Shown piece after piece: positions 1 through 9,095 of a stretch of DNA of 64,000 bases (positions within the stretch are counted from its first letter, which is position 1; each line of letters begins with the position of its first letter). Both the position numbers and the translations under genes were made by a program. Below the pieces are notes generated by a model that saw nothing but the letters and a program-made list of their open reading frames with translations, was not told the origin of the DNA and did not search any database. The DNA is from Sphingomonas palmae. GTDB taxonomy: Bacteria; Pseudomonadota; Alphaproteobacteria; Sphingomonadales; Sphingomonadaceae. The stretch spans positions 152,167-216,166 of the forward strand of contig NZ_FNZZ01000006.1 in the NCBI RefSeq assembly GCF_900109565.1. Reading direction: 5' to 3'.

Positions 1-698
1 GGTTGCGCGGCGAACACCGCCTTGCCCAAATGCGTCTCGCGCACCGCGAACGGGTTGGCGGGTGCGTAGACGTCGAGCACGCGCAGCCGACCCTCGCGCC
101 AGCCGAACGAGCGCAGCGGATTGACCGTGCCGAGCCCAATCATGAACCACACGCTGGCATGGCAGGCGAGTTCGACCAGGATGTAGGCGTATTCGCCGAT
201 ATCCTGTCCGCCCGTACGCGTCGCCAGCATCAGCGTGGCGAGATCGCCTATTGACCACAGGCCCCATGCCGGGGATCGCTCGCGCGCGCGGTCGCCCCAG
301 ACGCTGCGCCACGTCGGCCAGAAACTGACGGGCACGACGGCGACGACCAGCATGTGCGCCCAGAACGCCTCGCGGAATACCAGCCACAACAGGATCGCGG
401 CGAGCGACGACCCCATGCAGATGCCTTCGAGCAAATCGGGCGCCGACCAGCGCGAGCGCTGCCACAGCGCGACCGCGATCATGACGCAGGCGGCGGCGGA
501 CAGCATGAACACGATCGACTGCGGCGTTCCCGGATTGACCGCGGCGTAGGTGAACGCCTCGACCAGCGTCGCGCTGCTCCAGATCAGCCACGACGCGCGA
601 TTCGGCTCGACCAGCCGTCGCTGCAAGCCGGCGAGGTAGATGGCGTAGCCGGTGAAGCTGGCGACGACAGCGATGAGGAACCAGGGGTCGGTAATCAT
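1..698 (-). CDS. Uncharacterised multi-pass membrane protein (3' end beyond window)
   Basis: An open frame runs on the minus strand from an ATG at 698 and leaves the window without a stop, so only the first 232 codons are visible. It contains about six hydrophobic segments, near residues 5–24, 38–57, 60–78, 90–110, 115–130 and 180–195. A PNRASWLIW motif follows the first segment; a similar PNRxSWxxW motif occurs in unassigned small bacterial membrane proteins. It is divergent from the acyltransferase at 787 and borders the exopolysaccharide locus, so it may belong to it, but I recognise no function. Confidence 0.7.
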   Translation of the reverse strand, partial: MITDPWFLIAVVASFTGYAIYLAGLQRRLVEPNRASWLIWSSATLVEAFTYAAVNPGTPQSIVFMLSAAACVMIAVALWQRSRWSAPDLLEGICMGSSLAAILLWLVFREAFWAHMLVVAVVPVSFWPTWRSVWGDRARERSPAWGLWSIGDLATLMLATRTGGQDIGEYAYILVELACHASVWFMIGLGTVNPLRSFGWREGRLRVLDVYAPANPFAVRETHLGKAVFAAQ

Positions 699-786
699 GC
701 TCGCGGCCAGACAGGGTTAATGGAAGCGTAACGATCAACCTCTCGGGCGTCCAGCGTGTGAACCGGTTGGTGAGACTTGGACTGCT

Positions 787-1917
787 ATGCCGGCCGCACC
801 ACCACAAGCGGACCTGATGACCGAACGCGCATCCATCATCGACTGGCAGGACGTACCCGCGGCGGCGTGGGATGAACTCGCGCGCGCAGCTGGCACCGCC
901 AACCCGTTCTACACGCGCGAGGCCGTGAAGGCGTGCGTCGCCTTGCCCGAGGCGCAACGCCCGCAGGTGCTGCTCGTATGGCAGGGCGAGATGCTGGCCG
1001 GCGCGCTTCCGATCGCGATCAAGCGCGTGCGTGGATTGGCACTTTGTGTCGAGAACTGGGACCAGCGCGTCCGCGCGCTGGGCGAGCCGTTGGTGAGACC
1101 GGGTGCCGAGGCGGCGTTCTGGCGCGCGGCATTGCCGGAGCTCGCAAGACGACCGGGGCAGTATCTGCGGCTCTCCGCGCTCGATCCCGACAGCGCCGCC
1201 TCGCAGGCGCTGTTCAACATACTGCGCGAGCAGGGCCGCCCGTATTACCACACGCGCGATTACGCGCGCGCAGTGCTTCATGCCGGTCGCTCGAGTGCCG
1301 AGCACGCGGCCGAGCACGTGCGCGGCAAGGTGTTGAAGGAACATCGCCGGCTGCGCGCCAGGCTGGCCGATCGCGGCGCGTTGGTATTCGACCGGCTTTC
1401 CCGCGGCGACGCGGTAGACCCGTGGATCGACGCGCTGTTCTCGCTGGAGCAGACCGGGTGGAAGGGGCGCGAAGGCGTTGCCGCCACGGCTGATTCGGCG
1501 ACCGAGCATTGTTTCCGCGCGATCCTGCGCGCCGCGCACGCTGACGGCACGCTCGACTTCCACCGCATGAGCGTGGGCGGACAGCCGATCGCGATGCTCA
1601 CCAACCTCGAGTGCGGCGACGAGGCATTCCAGCTGAAGATCGCGTATGACGAGGCATGGGCGAGCTTCTCGCCCGGCGTGCTGATCGAGATGGAATATCT
1701 CGCCTACGCGCTCGACCGCCGTGGGTTGCGGCGGGTGGATAGCTGCGCACGCGCCGGTCACCCGATGATCGACCGGATCTGGCCCGAGCGGCGGCGCATC
1801 GTCTCGCTGGCGGTGCCGTTCGACAATGCTTTCTCGCGCTTGCTGTGCCTGGGCCAGGACCGCTGGCGCGCGCGTCGCGTGGATCGCTCCGCTACAATCC
1901 AGGGAATAGCTGCATGA
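787..1917 (+). CDS. GNAT family acyltransferase, CelD/BcsL-like (BioF2-like domain)
   Basis: A 376-residue protein resembling the CelD/BcsL (Acetyltransf_6) branch of the GNAT superfamily. The N-terminal part has the PFYTREAV segment and the C-terminal part the SLEQTGWKGREG segment typical of this group. Family members are placed near exopolysaccharide or cellulose genes and are thought to acylate sugars in the cytoplasm; the substrate here is unknown. The second methionine at 817 is an alternative start, since neither has a strong Shine-Dalgarno. The stop overlaps the start of the next gene as ATGA, so the two are probably translationally coupled. The protein at 12482 carries the same GWKGRE signature. 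Confidence 0.8.
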   Translation: MPAAPPQADLMTERASIIDWQDVPAAAWDELARAAGTANPFYTREAVKACVALPEAQRPQVLLVWQGEMLAGALPIAIKRVRGLALCVENWDQRVRALGEPLVRPGAEAAFWRAALPELARRPGQYLRLSALDPDSAASQALFNILREQGRPYYHTRDYARAVLHAGRSSAEHAAEHVRGKVLKEHRRLRARLADRGALVFDRLSRGDAVDPWIDALFSLEQTGWKGREGVAATADSATEHCFRAILRAAHADGTLDFHRMSVGGQPIAMLTNLECGDEAFQLKIAYDEAWASFSPGVLIEMEYLAYALDRRGLRRVDSCARAGHPMIDRIWPERRRIVSLAVPFDNAFSRLLCLGQDRWRARRVDRSATIQGIAA

Positions 1918-2807
1918 CCGACGCAACGCTCTTCGCAGACGGCGGCCTCGTCGATTTCGCGCGCGCCTATCCGGGCGAGGCGGCGGCGGTCCGCCACCAG
2001 TTGCACGATCACCCGTTGTTCGCCCCGGATGCGCTGGCGGCGCTCGCCGAACGACTGCCGGCGAGCCACGTCGAGCAGAGCCTGGGCAATCTGAAGGTCG
2101 ATCAGGACCCCTCGGGTATCCGTCAGTCGACGCTGTCGCCGGGCGAGATCGTGCGGACGATCGCGACCAACGGCTGCTGGATGGTGTTGAAGAAGGTCGA
2201 TGTAGACCCGGCCTATGCGGCGCTGATCGACGCGTGCTTGGCTGAGATCGCGCCGGTGACGCAGCTGATGACGGGCGAGTATCGCCGGCGCGAGGCGTTC
2301 ATCTTCCTGTCGGCGCCGGGATCGGTGACCCCGTTCCACATGGACCCGGAACACAACATCCTGCTCCAGATCGCGGGCACCAAGACGATGCGGGTCTATC
2401 CGACCGGCGACGCGGAGATCGTGCCGCAGGAGGTGCACGAGGCGTTCCACCGCGGCGGCGCGCATCGCAACATGCGCCACGACCCGAGCTTCGACGCGAA
2501 GGCGCGCGACTTCGCGATGGGACCGGGCGAGGCGGTCTACGTACCGGTCAAGGCGCCGCACTGGGTGCAGAACGGACCGGTGCCCTCGATCTCGTTCAGC
2601 ATCACCTGGCGTTCGGCAATGAGCGACGGCGAGGCGCGGCTGCACCGCGTCAACCAGCGGATGCGCGCGCTGGGCGTGCCGCCGACCGCGTCGGGTGCTA
2701 ACCCGGGGATCGATGCGGTAAAGGTCGCCGGTCACCGGATGATCAAGAATGCGGCGGCGCGGGTCAAGCGCGCGCTCGGTAAAGGCGGCGACCGCGCCGC
2801 TTATTGA
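1914..2807 (+). CDS. Cupin-like (JmjC-type) domain protein
   Basis: A 297-residue protein starting at the ATG inside the ATGA overlap with the upstream acyltransferase. The segment TPFHMDPEHNILLQIAGTK (about residues 140–158) carries a His-x-Asp pair, and a later His near residue 222 (KAPHWVQNG) would complete the facial triad of the cupin_8/JmjC fold. These are Fe(II)/2-oxoglutarate oxygenase-like proteins. The last 50 residues are basic. Coupling to a CelD-like acyltransferase beside polysaccharide genes suggests modification of a polymer or small molecule, but the substrate cannot be read from sequence. It ends 3 bp from the convergent glycosyltransferase. Confidence 0.75.
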   Translation: MTDATLFADGGLVDFARAYPGEAAAVRHQLHDHPLFAPDALAALAERLPASHVEQSLGNLKVDQDPSGIRQSTLSPGEIVRTIATNGCWMVLKKVDVDPAYAALIDACLAEIAPVTQLMTGEYRRREAFIFLSAPGSVTPFHMDPEHNILLQIAGTKTMRVYPTGDAEIVPQEVHEAFHRGGAHRNMRHDPSFDAKARDFAMGPGEAVYVPVKAPHWVQNGPVPSISFSITWRSAMSDGEARLHRVNQRMRALGVPPTASGANPGIDAVKVAGHRMIKNAAARVKRALGKGGDRAAY

Positions 2808-2810
2808 AGA

Positions 2811-4013
2811 TCAGGCGGGAAAGAACAGCGCGAGCTGCCGCCGCGCGTTCTTCTCCAGGTCGAACTCGGCGACGACGTGCGCGCGCCCGCGGCGTGCCAT
2901 CGCCAGCGCGGCGAGCGGATCGGCGTGGACGCGTCGAAGTGCGGCGGCGAGCGCGGCTGCGTCGCCGGGCGGCACCAGCAAGCCGGTGTCGCCGTCGCGA
3001 ATCAGTTCGGGAATCCCTGAGATCGCGGTGGTGATGGCCGGGCGCTGATAGGCGAGCGCCTCGATCATCACGTTGGGAATGCCTTCCTGCCGGCCGTCCG
3101 GGCCGATCACGCTCGGTGCGACGCAGACGCTGGCGGTGCGATACGCCTCCGCGACGACCTCGAACGGTTGCGCGCCGTGGAAGCGGACGCGATCGGCGAG
3201 TCCGAGCGCCTCTGCGCGTGCGCGCAGCGTCTCGGCGTCGGGTCCGTGGCCGATCAGGTCGCAGCGCCACTCGCCCAGGTCCGCTCCCGCCAGCACCAGC
3301 GCGTCGAGCAGGTGCGCGACGCCCTTCTTGGGTTCGAGCGCGCCGACGTAGAGGATGCGGAACGGATCGGTCGCGGGCACCTGCTCTACGGCCGCGATGC
3401 GCGACACGTCGACGCTGGAATGGATGACGTGGATGTCGCGCGTCGCCATGCCGGGCACGCGCGCGCGCAGGAAGTCGCGACCGAATTCGCTGACGGTGCG
3501 AACCGCCTGCGCGTCGCCCAGCTTCTCCGCCAGCAGCGCCTGGGTGCGGAAAACGTCGTGCGCGCGGCAGCTGACCGAATAGGGCAGGCCACCCGCCAGA
3601 TGCGCGATCCAGGCAGCGGTCGCGGGATGCCCGGCGAATTCGGCGTGGACGTGAGTCGCGCCCCAGGCGCGCGCGTGGACGCCGAGCGCCAGCGCCTTGG
3701 GTACGAGCGCGAGCGACTTGGCAGCGATCTTCGGGTGAAGACGATAGGCCCAGAGCATCCGCGCGATCCCGCCGAGCAGCCGGCGCGGATGCCGCAGCAG
3801 TGCGCGTAGCACCGCGACTGGCTGCGCGAAGCCGATGTCGACCACGCGCTCCTTCAGCGGCGCGGCGAAGCCGTGGAGCGGTTGTGCGTGGCGGTACGGC
3901 GCGACGTGGTACAGGCGCAGGTCGACGCCCGCCTCGATGAACTTGGTGAGGTCGCGGTAGATGAACGTCTCGGTCGACTTCGGGAACTCGGTGACGATGA
4001 CGGCGAGCTTCAC
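2811..4013 (-). CDS. Glycosyltransferase family 4 (WcaL/AmsK-like)
   Basis: A 400-residue GT4-type (GT-B fold) transferase. The N-terminus carries the TEFPKSTETFIYRDL segment typical of colanic/amylovoran transferases. The C-terminal donor domain has ILYVGALEPKKG and an E-x7-E nucleotide-sugar motif (EGIPNVMIE). The start is a GTG in a GTGA overlap with the upstream polymerase gene; an open frame continues further upstream but only as antisense-like extension inside that gene. It should add a sugar to the lipid-linked repeat unit on the cytoplasmic face. It is the last gene of the minus-strand polysaccharide run. Confidence 0.88.
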   Translation of the reverse strand: MKLAVIVTEFPKSTETFIYRDLTKFIEAGVDLRLYHVAPYRHAQPLHGFAAPLKERVVDIGFAQPVAVLRALLRHPRRLLGGIARMLWAYRLHPKIAAKSLALVPKALALGVHARAWGATHVHAEFAGHPATAAWIAHLAGGLPYSVSCRAHDVFRTQALLAEKLGDAQAVRTVSEFGRDFLRARVPGMATRDIHVIHSSVDVSRIAAVEQVPATDPFRILYVGALEPKKGVAHLLDALVLAGADLGEWRCDLIGHGPDAETLRARAEALGLADRVRFHGAQPFEVVAEAYRTASVCVAPSVIGPDGRQEGIPNVMIEALAYQRPAITTAISGIPELIRDGDTGLLVPPGDAAALAAALRRVHADPLAALAMARRGRAHVVAEFDLEKNARRQLALFFPA

Positions 4014-5335
4014 GTGTCCTCCTCGGCGGCGCGCAGGCGCCCGCACTGCACGGCGATCGCGACCACCAGCCACAGGTAACGCAGGTTCTTGTGCGGCATG
4101 AAGAACGATGCGGCCATCAATGCGGCGAGCGCGACCCCGACCGCGAACGCCGAGCGCGCAAGCGTCGGGTTGCGCGCGTGCGCGGCGCGCCACGCGGAGG
4201 CGAGCGCGTAGCCGAGCGCGGCGGCGAAGGCGAGGAAGCCGACCAGCCCATACTCGACCGCGGCATCGAGGTAGGTGTTGTGTAGTTCGCGCGGGTAGAG
4301 CTCGCGTCCGGGCATCCAGCGATAGTCGGGCAGCAGATAGTAGAGCGGGAAGTTGCCCGGCCCGACACCCCAGATCGGTGATTGCTGGAGCAGGTCGAAG
4401 CCGATGCGCAGGTAGGTGATGCGGCGAAACAGCGTCTGGTCACGCCCGAAATCGGTGACCGCGGAAAAGCGTTCGAGCAGCGTCGGCGGCAGGAACGGGA
4501 TCGCACCGACGCAGGCGACCACCCCCGCGACGATCAGCAGCGGAAAATAGGGCTTGCGGCGAAACGACAAGGCGATGAACCCGAACGCGACCGCGAGCCC
4601 GATGATCGCGCTGCGTGCCGAGCCGAGCACCAGCGCGAGCGTGCCGAGCACGACCACGCCCGCGTAGATCAGGCGAAATCGCCGTTCGCCCGAGAACAAC
4701 AGCGCGGCGGCGAGCGCGACCGAGACGAGCAGCATCTGCGCGGCGGTCGTCGGGTTCTGATCCGATCCGCCGGCCGAACGTGCCACGCCCTCGAACCCCG
4801 CCGTCGTCGCCGCGACCGAGGTGGAGACGAGGCGGGTGCCGGTTCGCGACTCGATTACGACGATCGCCGCCGATACGGCACCCGCCGCGATGATCGCCCA
4901 TAACAGCAGGCGGATGCGCGCGGGTCGGTCGGCGATCACCAGCGTGCACAGCGCCGGCGCGACCGCGACCAGCAGCTTGGACAGGTAGCTCAAGCCCTCT
5001 GCCTTGTGCGCCGACAAGGTCGAGCTGACCACCGCCCAGCAGAACATGAGCGCGATCAACCGTGCCCCCGTGCTGCCGTACGCGCGCGCCGGCGCCCCAT
5101 CCCGAGGCAGGAGGAAGATGAGCACGGTCATGCCGATCAACGCGGCGAGCGTCAGCTCGGTGGTGCCGATCGGCGATCCGCCCGACAGCCGGTTGGCGAC
5201 CGCGTCGAGCTGCGTCAGCACCGCGTAGACGACGAGCGGCACCATCGCGAGCGCGCGCACCGTCTCTGCGGTGCGCCGATCCGACGGATGCGCGGCGCCG
5301 CCGCGCGGCAGGTCAGCTGTCGAAATCGACGACAT
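4010..5335 (-). CDS. O-antigen ligase/polymerase family protein (Wzy-like)
   Basis: A 441-residue integral membrane protein with about ten to twelve hydrophobic segments. A large periplasmic loop near residues 310–355 contains PIWGVGPGNFPLYY and RELHNTYLDAAVEYG, the signature of the Wzy_C/O-antigen ligase family. Given the flippase, co-polymerase and outer-membrane exporter in the same run, it most likely polymerises repeat units in the periplasm; a ligase role cannot be excluded by sequence. It overlaps the co-polymerase gene by 23 bp at its start and the next glycosyltransferase by 4 bp at its end. Confidence 0.85.
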   Translation of the reverse strand: MSSISTADLPRGGAAHPSDRRTAETVRALAMVPLVVYAVLTQLDAVANRLSGGSPIGTTELTLAALIGMTVLIFLLPRDGAPARAYGSTGARLIALMFCWAVVSSTLSAHKAEGLSYLSKLLVAVAPALCTLVIADRPARIRLLLWAIIAAGAVSAAIVVIESRTGTRLVSTSVAATTAGFEGVARSAGGSDQNPTTAAQMLLVSVALAAALLFSGERRFRLIYAGVVVLGTLALVLGSARSAIIGLAVAFGFIALSFRRKPYFPLLIVAGVVACVGAIPFLPPTLLERFSAVTDFGRDQTLFRRITYLRIGFDLLQQSPIWGVGPGNFPLYYLLPDYRWMPGRELYPRELHNTYLDAAVEYGLVGFLAFAAALGYALASAWRAAHARNPTLARSAFAVGVALAALMAASFFMPHKNLRYLWLVVAIAVQCGRLRAAEEDT

Positions 5336-7184
5336 GCGCGGTCGGCAGCGCGGCGGTGTCGCCCTGCTCGCGCCAGTAGACGCGTTCGTCGCCGCTGGCG
5401 GCGAGCAGCAGCACCGCGTCGTCGGGCACGCGCGCGATCACGTCCGGCCGTGCGCTGTCCTGCAAACCGCCGAGATAGACGAACGGCTTGTTCGGTCCGT
5501 CCCAGTTCGCGCCCGGCTGCGTTCCGTCGACGATGTGGAGCCGGCGCTCGCCGCGACGCAGCAGGCCGTGGACGAGCTGCGACAAGTGCTGCGCGTCGCG
5601 ATCCTGTCCGACCGCGCCGACGAAGACCGGGCGATCGTCGTCGAGCCGCAGCGTCGCGTCCTCGCTGAGCAACTGGCCAGCCGCGGCGATCTCCGCGGGC
5701 GAATAGCCTTGCTGGGCGGCGGGGCGGGGCAGCGGCCGGGCGAGGTGATGATCAACGCGGACTGCCGGACCGGGCGGCGTCGCGACCGCCACGTTGCCGA
5801 AGCTGATCGGGCGTGCAGGGGCCGGCATGGTTACCGGTGCAGGCTCGGGTCGGATCGGGTGGACGGCCGCGACCGGGCGCAGGTCTTCGTCAGCGACCGG
5901 GTCGAGCGGCGCATCTGGCGCATGCGCTTCTTCTTCCTGCACGTCGTCGTCCTGCCGGCGTTCCGGCGCGGGACCGAGCAGCAACAGCGCGCACGCCGCC
6001 AGCGCGCATCCGGCGATGAAGCCCAGTATCGTGTTGAAGAACACCTTGGGCGACGATCGGACCAGCGGCGGGGTCGCGCGCTCGATCAGCTGGATGCGCG
6101 GGCCATTGGCGAGGTTCTCGGTCTGGCTGAAACTGACCCGCTCGGTCAGCGCGGTGACCTCCGCCTGCAGCGCGGTCGCCTGATCATCGAGCGCCTTGAC
6201 GCGATCCTCGTACCCGCCGAGTCCGGCAATCTGGCGGTCGAGCTGCGCGATGCGGCCCTCGCGGATCGCGACGCTGCGCTCCAGCCCGGACGCGCGTGGC
6301 GCCTCGACCGCGAGCGTCTGATCGAGCACACCCTGCGCGCTCGACAGCTTCCCGCCTGCCTGCCGGCGCAGTGCTGCGACCTGGCTCGCCGCCGAGTCGC
6401 GGGCGGCGCGGTCGGTGGTGAGCGCGGCCTGCTCGGTCAGCCGCGCTTCCAGCAGTGATTGCTTCTGCCGGTCGATGTCGACGACGCCGATCGAAGATTT
6501 GAGATCGCGTGACCGCTTCAGCACCGCGGCGAGCTCGGCGCGCTTCTGGTCCAGCCGGTTCTCGATCGTGCCGGCGAGCTCGCGTCCCGAGTTGCGCGAG
6601 GCGTTGTCGGCGCGCGCGATGATCGCGTCGGCCAGCGCGTTGGCGAACCAGGCCGCGGACTGCGGGTCGTCCCACTCGACGGCGATGCGGATCAGGTAGG
6701 TGCCCTCGACCGTCTCGATCGTGGTGCCCTCCAGCACCGCCTCGATCATGTCCTCACGCAACGGAAGCGGCGGCGCTTCGCCGTAATTGAGGATCGACAG
6801 GATGCGGCCGGGTGAGAAGGACGGCGCGCCGGTGTTGGCCGCGATCCACTGCGCGCTGGTCTGCCCGGCGGCGGCGGCATGCTCGGCGATGTAGCGGTCG
6901 ACGATTGGCGCCACGACCGGGCGCGTCCGCGCGAACTCGGCGTAGGTGCCCAGCAGCACGCTGCCGCCGTCGAAGGTCGACCCTCGCACGAACCGGCTCG
7001 CGTAGCCGAGCTCCTCGGCGGTGGGCACGATGTTGAGCCGTGCCGCCGCCTCGAACTTCGGCTTCTGCGTCAGGATGAACTGGCTGACACCCCCGGCGAC
7101 CAGCGTGCACGACAGCACGAGCGCGAGGATCAGCCGCCAGCGCGACAGCACGATGCGCAGGTAGGTGGCGCCAATCCCGTTCAT
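5313..7184 (-). CDS. Wzz/GumC-like polysaccharide co-polymerase with degenerate BY-kinase-like C-terminus
   Basis: A 623-residue inner-membrane chain-length determinant. There is a transmembrane segment at about 17–38, a periplasmic region with long helices predicted as coiled coil (about 205–355), a proline-containing stretch RATPPLVRSSPK and a second transmembrane segment at about 382–404. The cytoplasmic part holds a Pro/Ala-rich linker and then, at 515–623, a strand–loop–helix–strand order (PVFVGAVGQDRDAQ … RRLHIVDG) resembling the start of a BY-kinase domain but without a Walker A Gly-Lys-Ser/Thr or a Walker A' Asp. There is also no Tyr cluster at the C-terminus. It lies 28 bp downstream of the exporter gene. 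Confidence 0.85.
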   Translation of the reverse strand: MNGIGATYLRIVLSRWRLILALVLSCTLVAGGVSQFILTQKPKFEAAARLNIVPTAEELGYASRFVRGSTFDGGSVLLGTYAEFARTRPVVAPIVDRYIAEHAAAAGQTSAQWIAANTGAPSFSPGRILSILNYGEAPPLPLREDMIEAVLEGTTIETVEGTYLIRIAVEWDDPQSAAWFANALADAIIARADNASRNSGRELAGTIENRLDQKRAELAAVLKRSRDLKSSIGVVDIDRQKQSLLEARLTEQAALTTDRAARDSAASQVAALRRQAGGKLSSAQGVLDQTLAVEAPRASGLERSVAIREGRIAQLDRQIAGLGGYEDRVKALDDQATALQAEVTALTERVSFSQTENLANGPRIQLIERATPPLVRSSPKVFFNTILGFIAGCALAACALLLLGPAPERRQDDDVQEEEAHAPDAPLDPVADEDLRPVAAVHPIRPEPAPVTMPAPARPISFGNVAVATPPGPAVRVDHHLARPLPRPAAQQGYSPAEIAAAGQLLSEDATLRLDDDRPVFVGAVGQDRDAQHLSQLVHGLLRRGERRLHIVDGTQPGANWDGPNKPFVYLGGLQDSARPDVIARVPDDAVLLLAASGDERVYWREQGDTAALPTAHVVDFDS

Positions 7185-7212
7185 GGCGCGGCCCGGCGTG
7201 GCACTACGGCGA

Positions 7213-7956
7213 TCACGGCTGGATCAACGTAACGGCCGAGCCGATGTTGATGCCGTTGAACCCGATGATGGCGCGAATCTGGCGCGAGCGATCGACGTCG
7301 CGCGCAATACCCGTCGGCGGCACGATCAGGATGGTATAGGGTGGTAGGAAGTCGATCGGCCGCGCGCTGCCCTTCAGCGTCGCGGACAGGTCGAGCATGC
7401 GCGCGACCAGCTGATTGCCGATCGGCGTCAGCGCGACCACGCGCGACAGGTCTGCATCGCGGTTTCCGCCGCCCGCGCGCGCGATCCCCTCGAACGGCGT
7501 GGTGCCGTCACGGTACGGAAAATTTCCGGGCTTGGCGACTTCGCCCAGCACGAAGATCTCCTGCGGCGGGGGCGGACGGTTGTATTCGAGGATCGAGACC
7601 GACACCTCCGGGCGCGCCAGCTTGGGCCGGTAGAGCGCCTGCAGCCTTGCCTGCAGCTCGGACGCGGTCATTCCGCGGATTGCGACGGGTGACAGCAGCG
7701 GCGGGCTGATCGCGCCCGACAACTGGACGCGCTGGTCGCTGTTGAGCTGCGGCGTGTAGGGAAAGTTCAGGCGGACGAGGTCGCCGGCGTGGAAGTCGCC
7801 GTCCTGATCGAGCCGCGCTTCCACCATTCGAGACGCATCGCGCGCCAAGTCGAGCGACCCCGACGTGAGCGGCACCGCGGGGGCGGGCGCGTAGCGCACA
7901 GGTCCCGCGCAGGCCGACAATGTCGCTGCCAGTGGTAGAAAAAGGGTCAAGCGCAT
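7213..7956 (-). CDS. Polysaccharide export lipoprotein (Wza/KpsD-like)
   Basis: A 247-residue exported protein. The signal ends in a lipobox, LSAC, with the lipidated Cys at residue 16. A Poly_export domain (about 50–130) is followed by an SLBB-like β-grasp region beginning at EIFVLGEVAKPGNFPY. Such proteins form the outer-membrane channel that receives polymer from the Wzz-like co-polymerase, here encoded immediately downstream. It is shorter than E. coli Wza and closer in size to single-SLBB exporters. A 62-bp gap separates it from the glycosyltransferase upstream. Confidence 0.9.
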   Translation of the reverse strand: MRLTLFLPLAATLSACAGPVRYAPAPAVPLTSGSLDLARDASRMVEARLDQDGDFHAGDLVRLNFPYTPQLNSDQRVQLSGAISPPLLSPVAIRGMTASELQARLQALYRPKLARPEVSVSILEYNRPPPPQEIFVLGEVAKPGNFPYRDGTTPFEGIARAGGGNRDADLSRVVALTPIGNQLVARMLDLSATLKGSARPIDFLPPYTILIVPPTGIARDVDRSRQIRAIIGFNGINIGSAVTLIQP

Positions 7957-8018
7957 GCGCGGGAAAACTCGTCGGAATGGCAGGATCGGATAGGTACCGG
8001 AGCGGCGTAACTTTAAGG

Positions 8019-9095
8019 TTAAGTGGGCGCGTGCCGCGGCAGCACGGCGTCGAGCAGGGCGGTGAAGTCGCGGGTCGAGGCGGCAACGGTGTAGTGCCCG
8101 GCGGTCTCGCGCGCGGCGGCGCGAACGCGGGTTCGGGACGCCGGGTCGCGCAGAAGCGCGTCCATGCGCGCGGCGAGCGCGGCGGGGTAGTCCGGGGCAA
8201 CGAGGAAGCCGTTTCGTTTGTCCTCGATGAAGGTCTCAGGCCCACCCGCGCGCGTCGCCAGAACGGGGGTCCCGAGCGCCATCGCCTCGATCAGCACGTT
8301 GCCGAACCCCTCGCGCCGCGACGATGAGACGACCAGCGCTGCTGTGGCGAGCACGGGGGCAAGGTCGGCGGTGTGCCCCGCGAGCGTCACGCGCCCGGTC
8401 ATGCCCGCGTCAGCGATGCGCCGCGACAACCTGTCGCGCTCCGGTCCGTCGCCGTGGATCGCCAGCGTGAACGGCGTGTCCGTACGTGCGAGCAGCGCGG
8501 CAGCGTCGATCAGCGTGTCGAACCCCTTGGCGCGAACGAGCCGGCCGACCGCGACGATGTGCGTGCGGGTGGGATCGAAAGGGGCGAGCGGCGGCGGTGA
8601 GCCCGCGAGCACCGGATTGCGGATGACGTGGACGCGCGTGGACGTGATCTGATCGGCGATCGCCTGCGTCGGCACCGCGATCGCGGAGGCGCGATGACGC
8701 AGCGTCGTAGTGGCAGCGCGGCGCAGCAGCGGCCACTTCGCCTCCGCACCGAAGGCGGCGGGCGGCGTATGCTCGGAGGTGATCCGCGGCACTCGCGTCG
8801 GCGCGGCGAGCAGCGCCAGGTTCATCGCGCTGGTGGCGGAATAGGCGGCCTGGATGCGGTTGGCGCGCAACGCGCGCGCGATCCGCCACGGACGCGTCAG
8901 CGCGCGACGCCCGCCGATCGCGACGACGGGTACGTCGGCGGGCAGCAGATCGAGGAACGCACCTTCGACGCGGCCCAGCATCAGCACCGGCGCGAAGCGG
9001 GTACGGTCGAGCGCACCGATCCAGTTGAGCACGACCCGTTCGGCACCGCCCGCGCGGAAGTGCGGCAGCAGAAAGGCGACGCGAGCGGGCGTCAC
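8019..9095 (-). CDS. Glycosyltransferase family 4
   Basis: A 358-residue GT-B transferase. HFRAGGAERV near the N-terminus is the acceptor-domain loop of this family. IVAVGRLVRAKGFDTLI opens the donor domain, and EGFGNVLIE supplies the E-x7-E motif. The start is the GTG in a GTGA overlap with the flippase gene; upstream in-frame sequence is an antisense-type extension through that gene and is not used. It should build the lipid-linked repeat unit before flipping. Confidence 0.88.
   Translation of the reverse strand: MTPARVAFLLPHFRAGGAERVVLNWIGALDRTRFAPVLMLGRVEGAFLDLLPADVPVVAIGGRRALTRPWRIARALRANRIQAAYSATSAMNLALLAAPTRVPRITSEHTPPAAFGAEAKWPLLRRAATTTLRHRASAIAVPTQAIADQITSTRVHVIRNPVLAGSPPPLAPFDPTRTHIVAVGRLVRAKGFDTLIDAAALLARTDTPFTLAIHGDGPERDRLSRRIADAGMTGRVTLAGHTADLAPVLATAALVVSSSRREGFGNVLIEAMALGTPVLATRAGGPETFIEDKRNGFLVAPDYPAALAARMDALLRDPASRTRVRAAARETAGHYTVAASTRDFTALLDAVLPRHAPT

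Noticed and set aside
5271..6458. 395-codon open frame opposite the co-polymerase gene
   Set aside because: Antisense, Arg-rich, no family features; the co-polymerase frame has clear domains.
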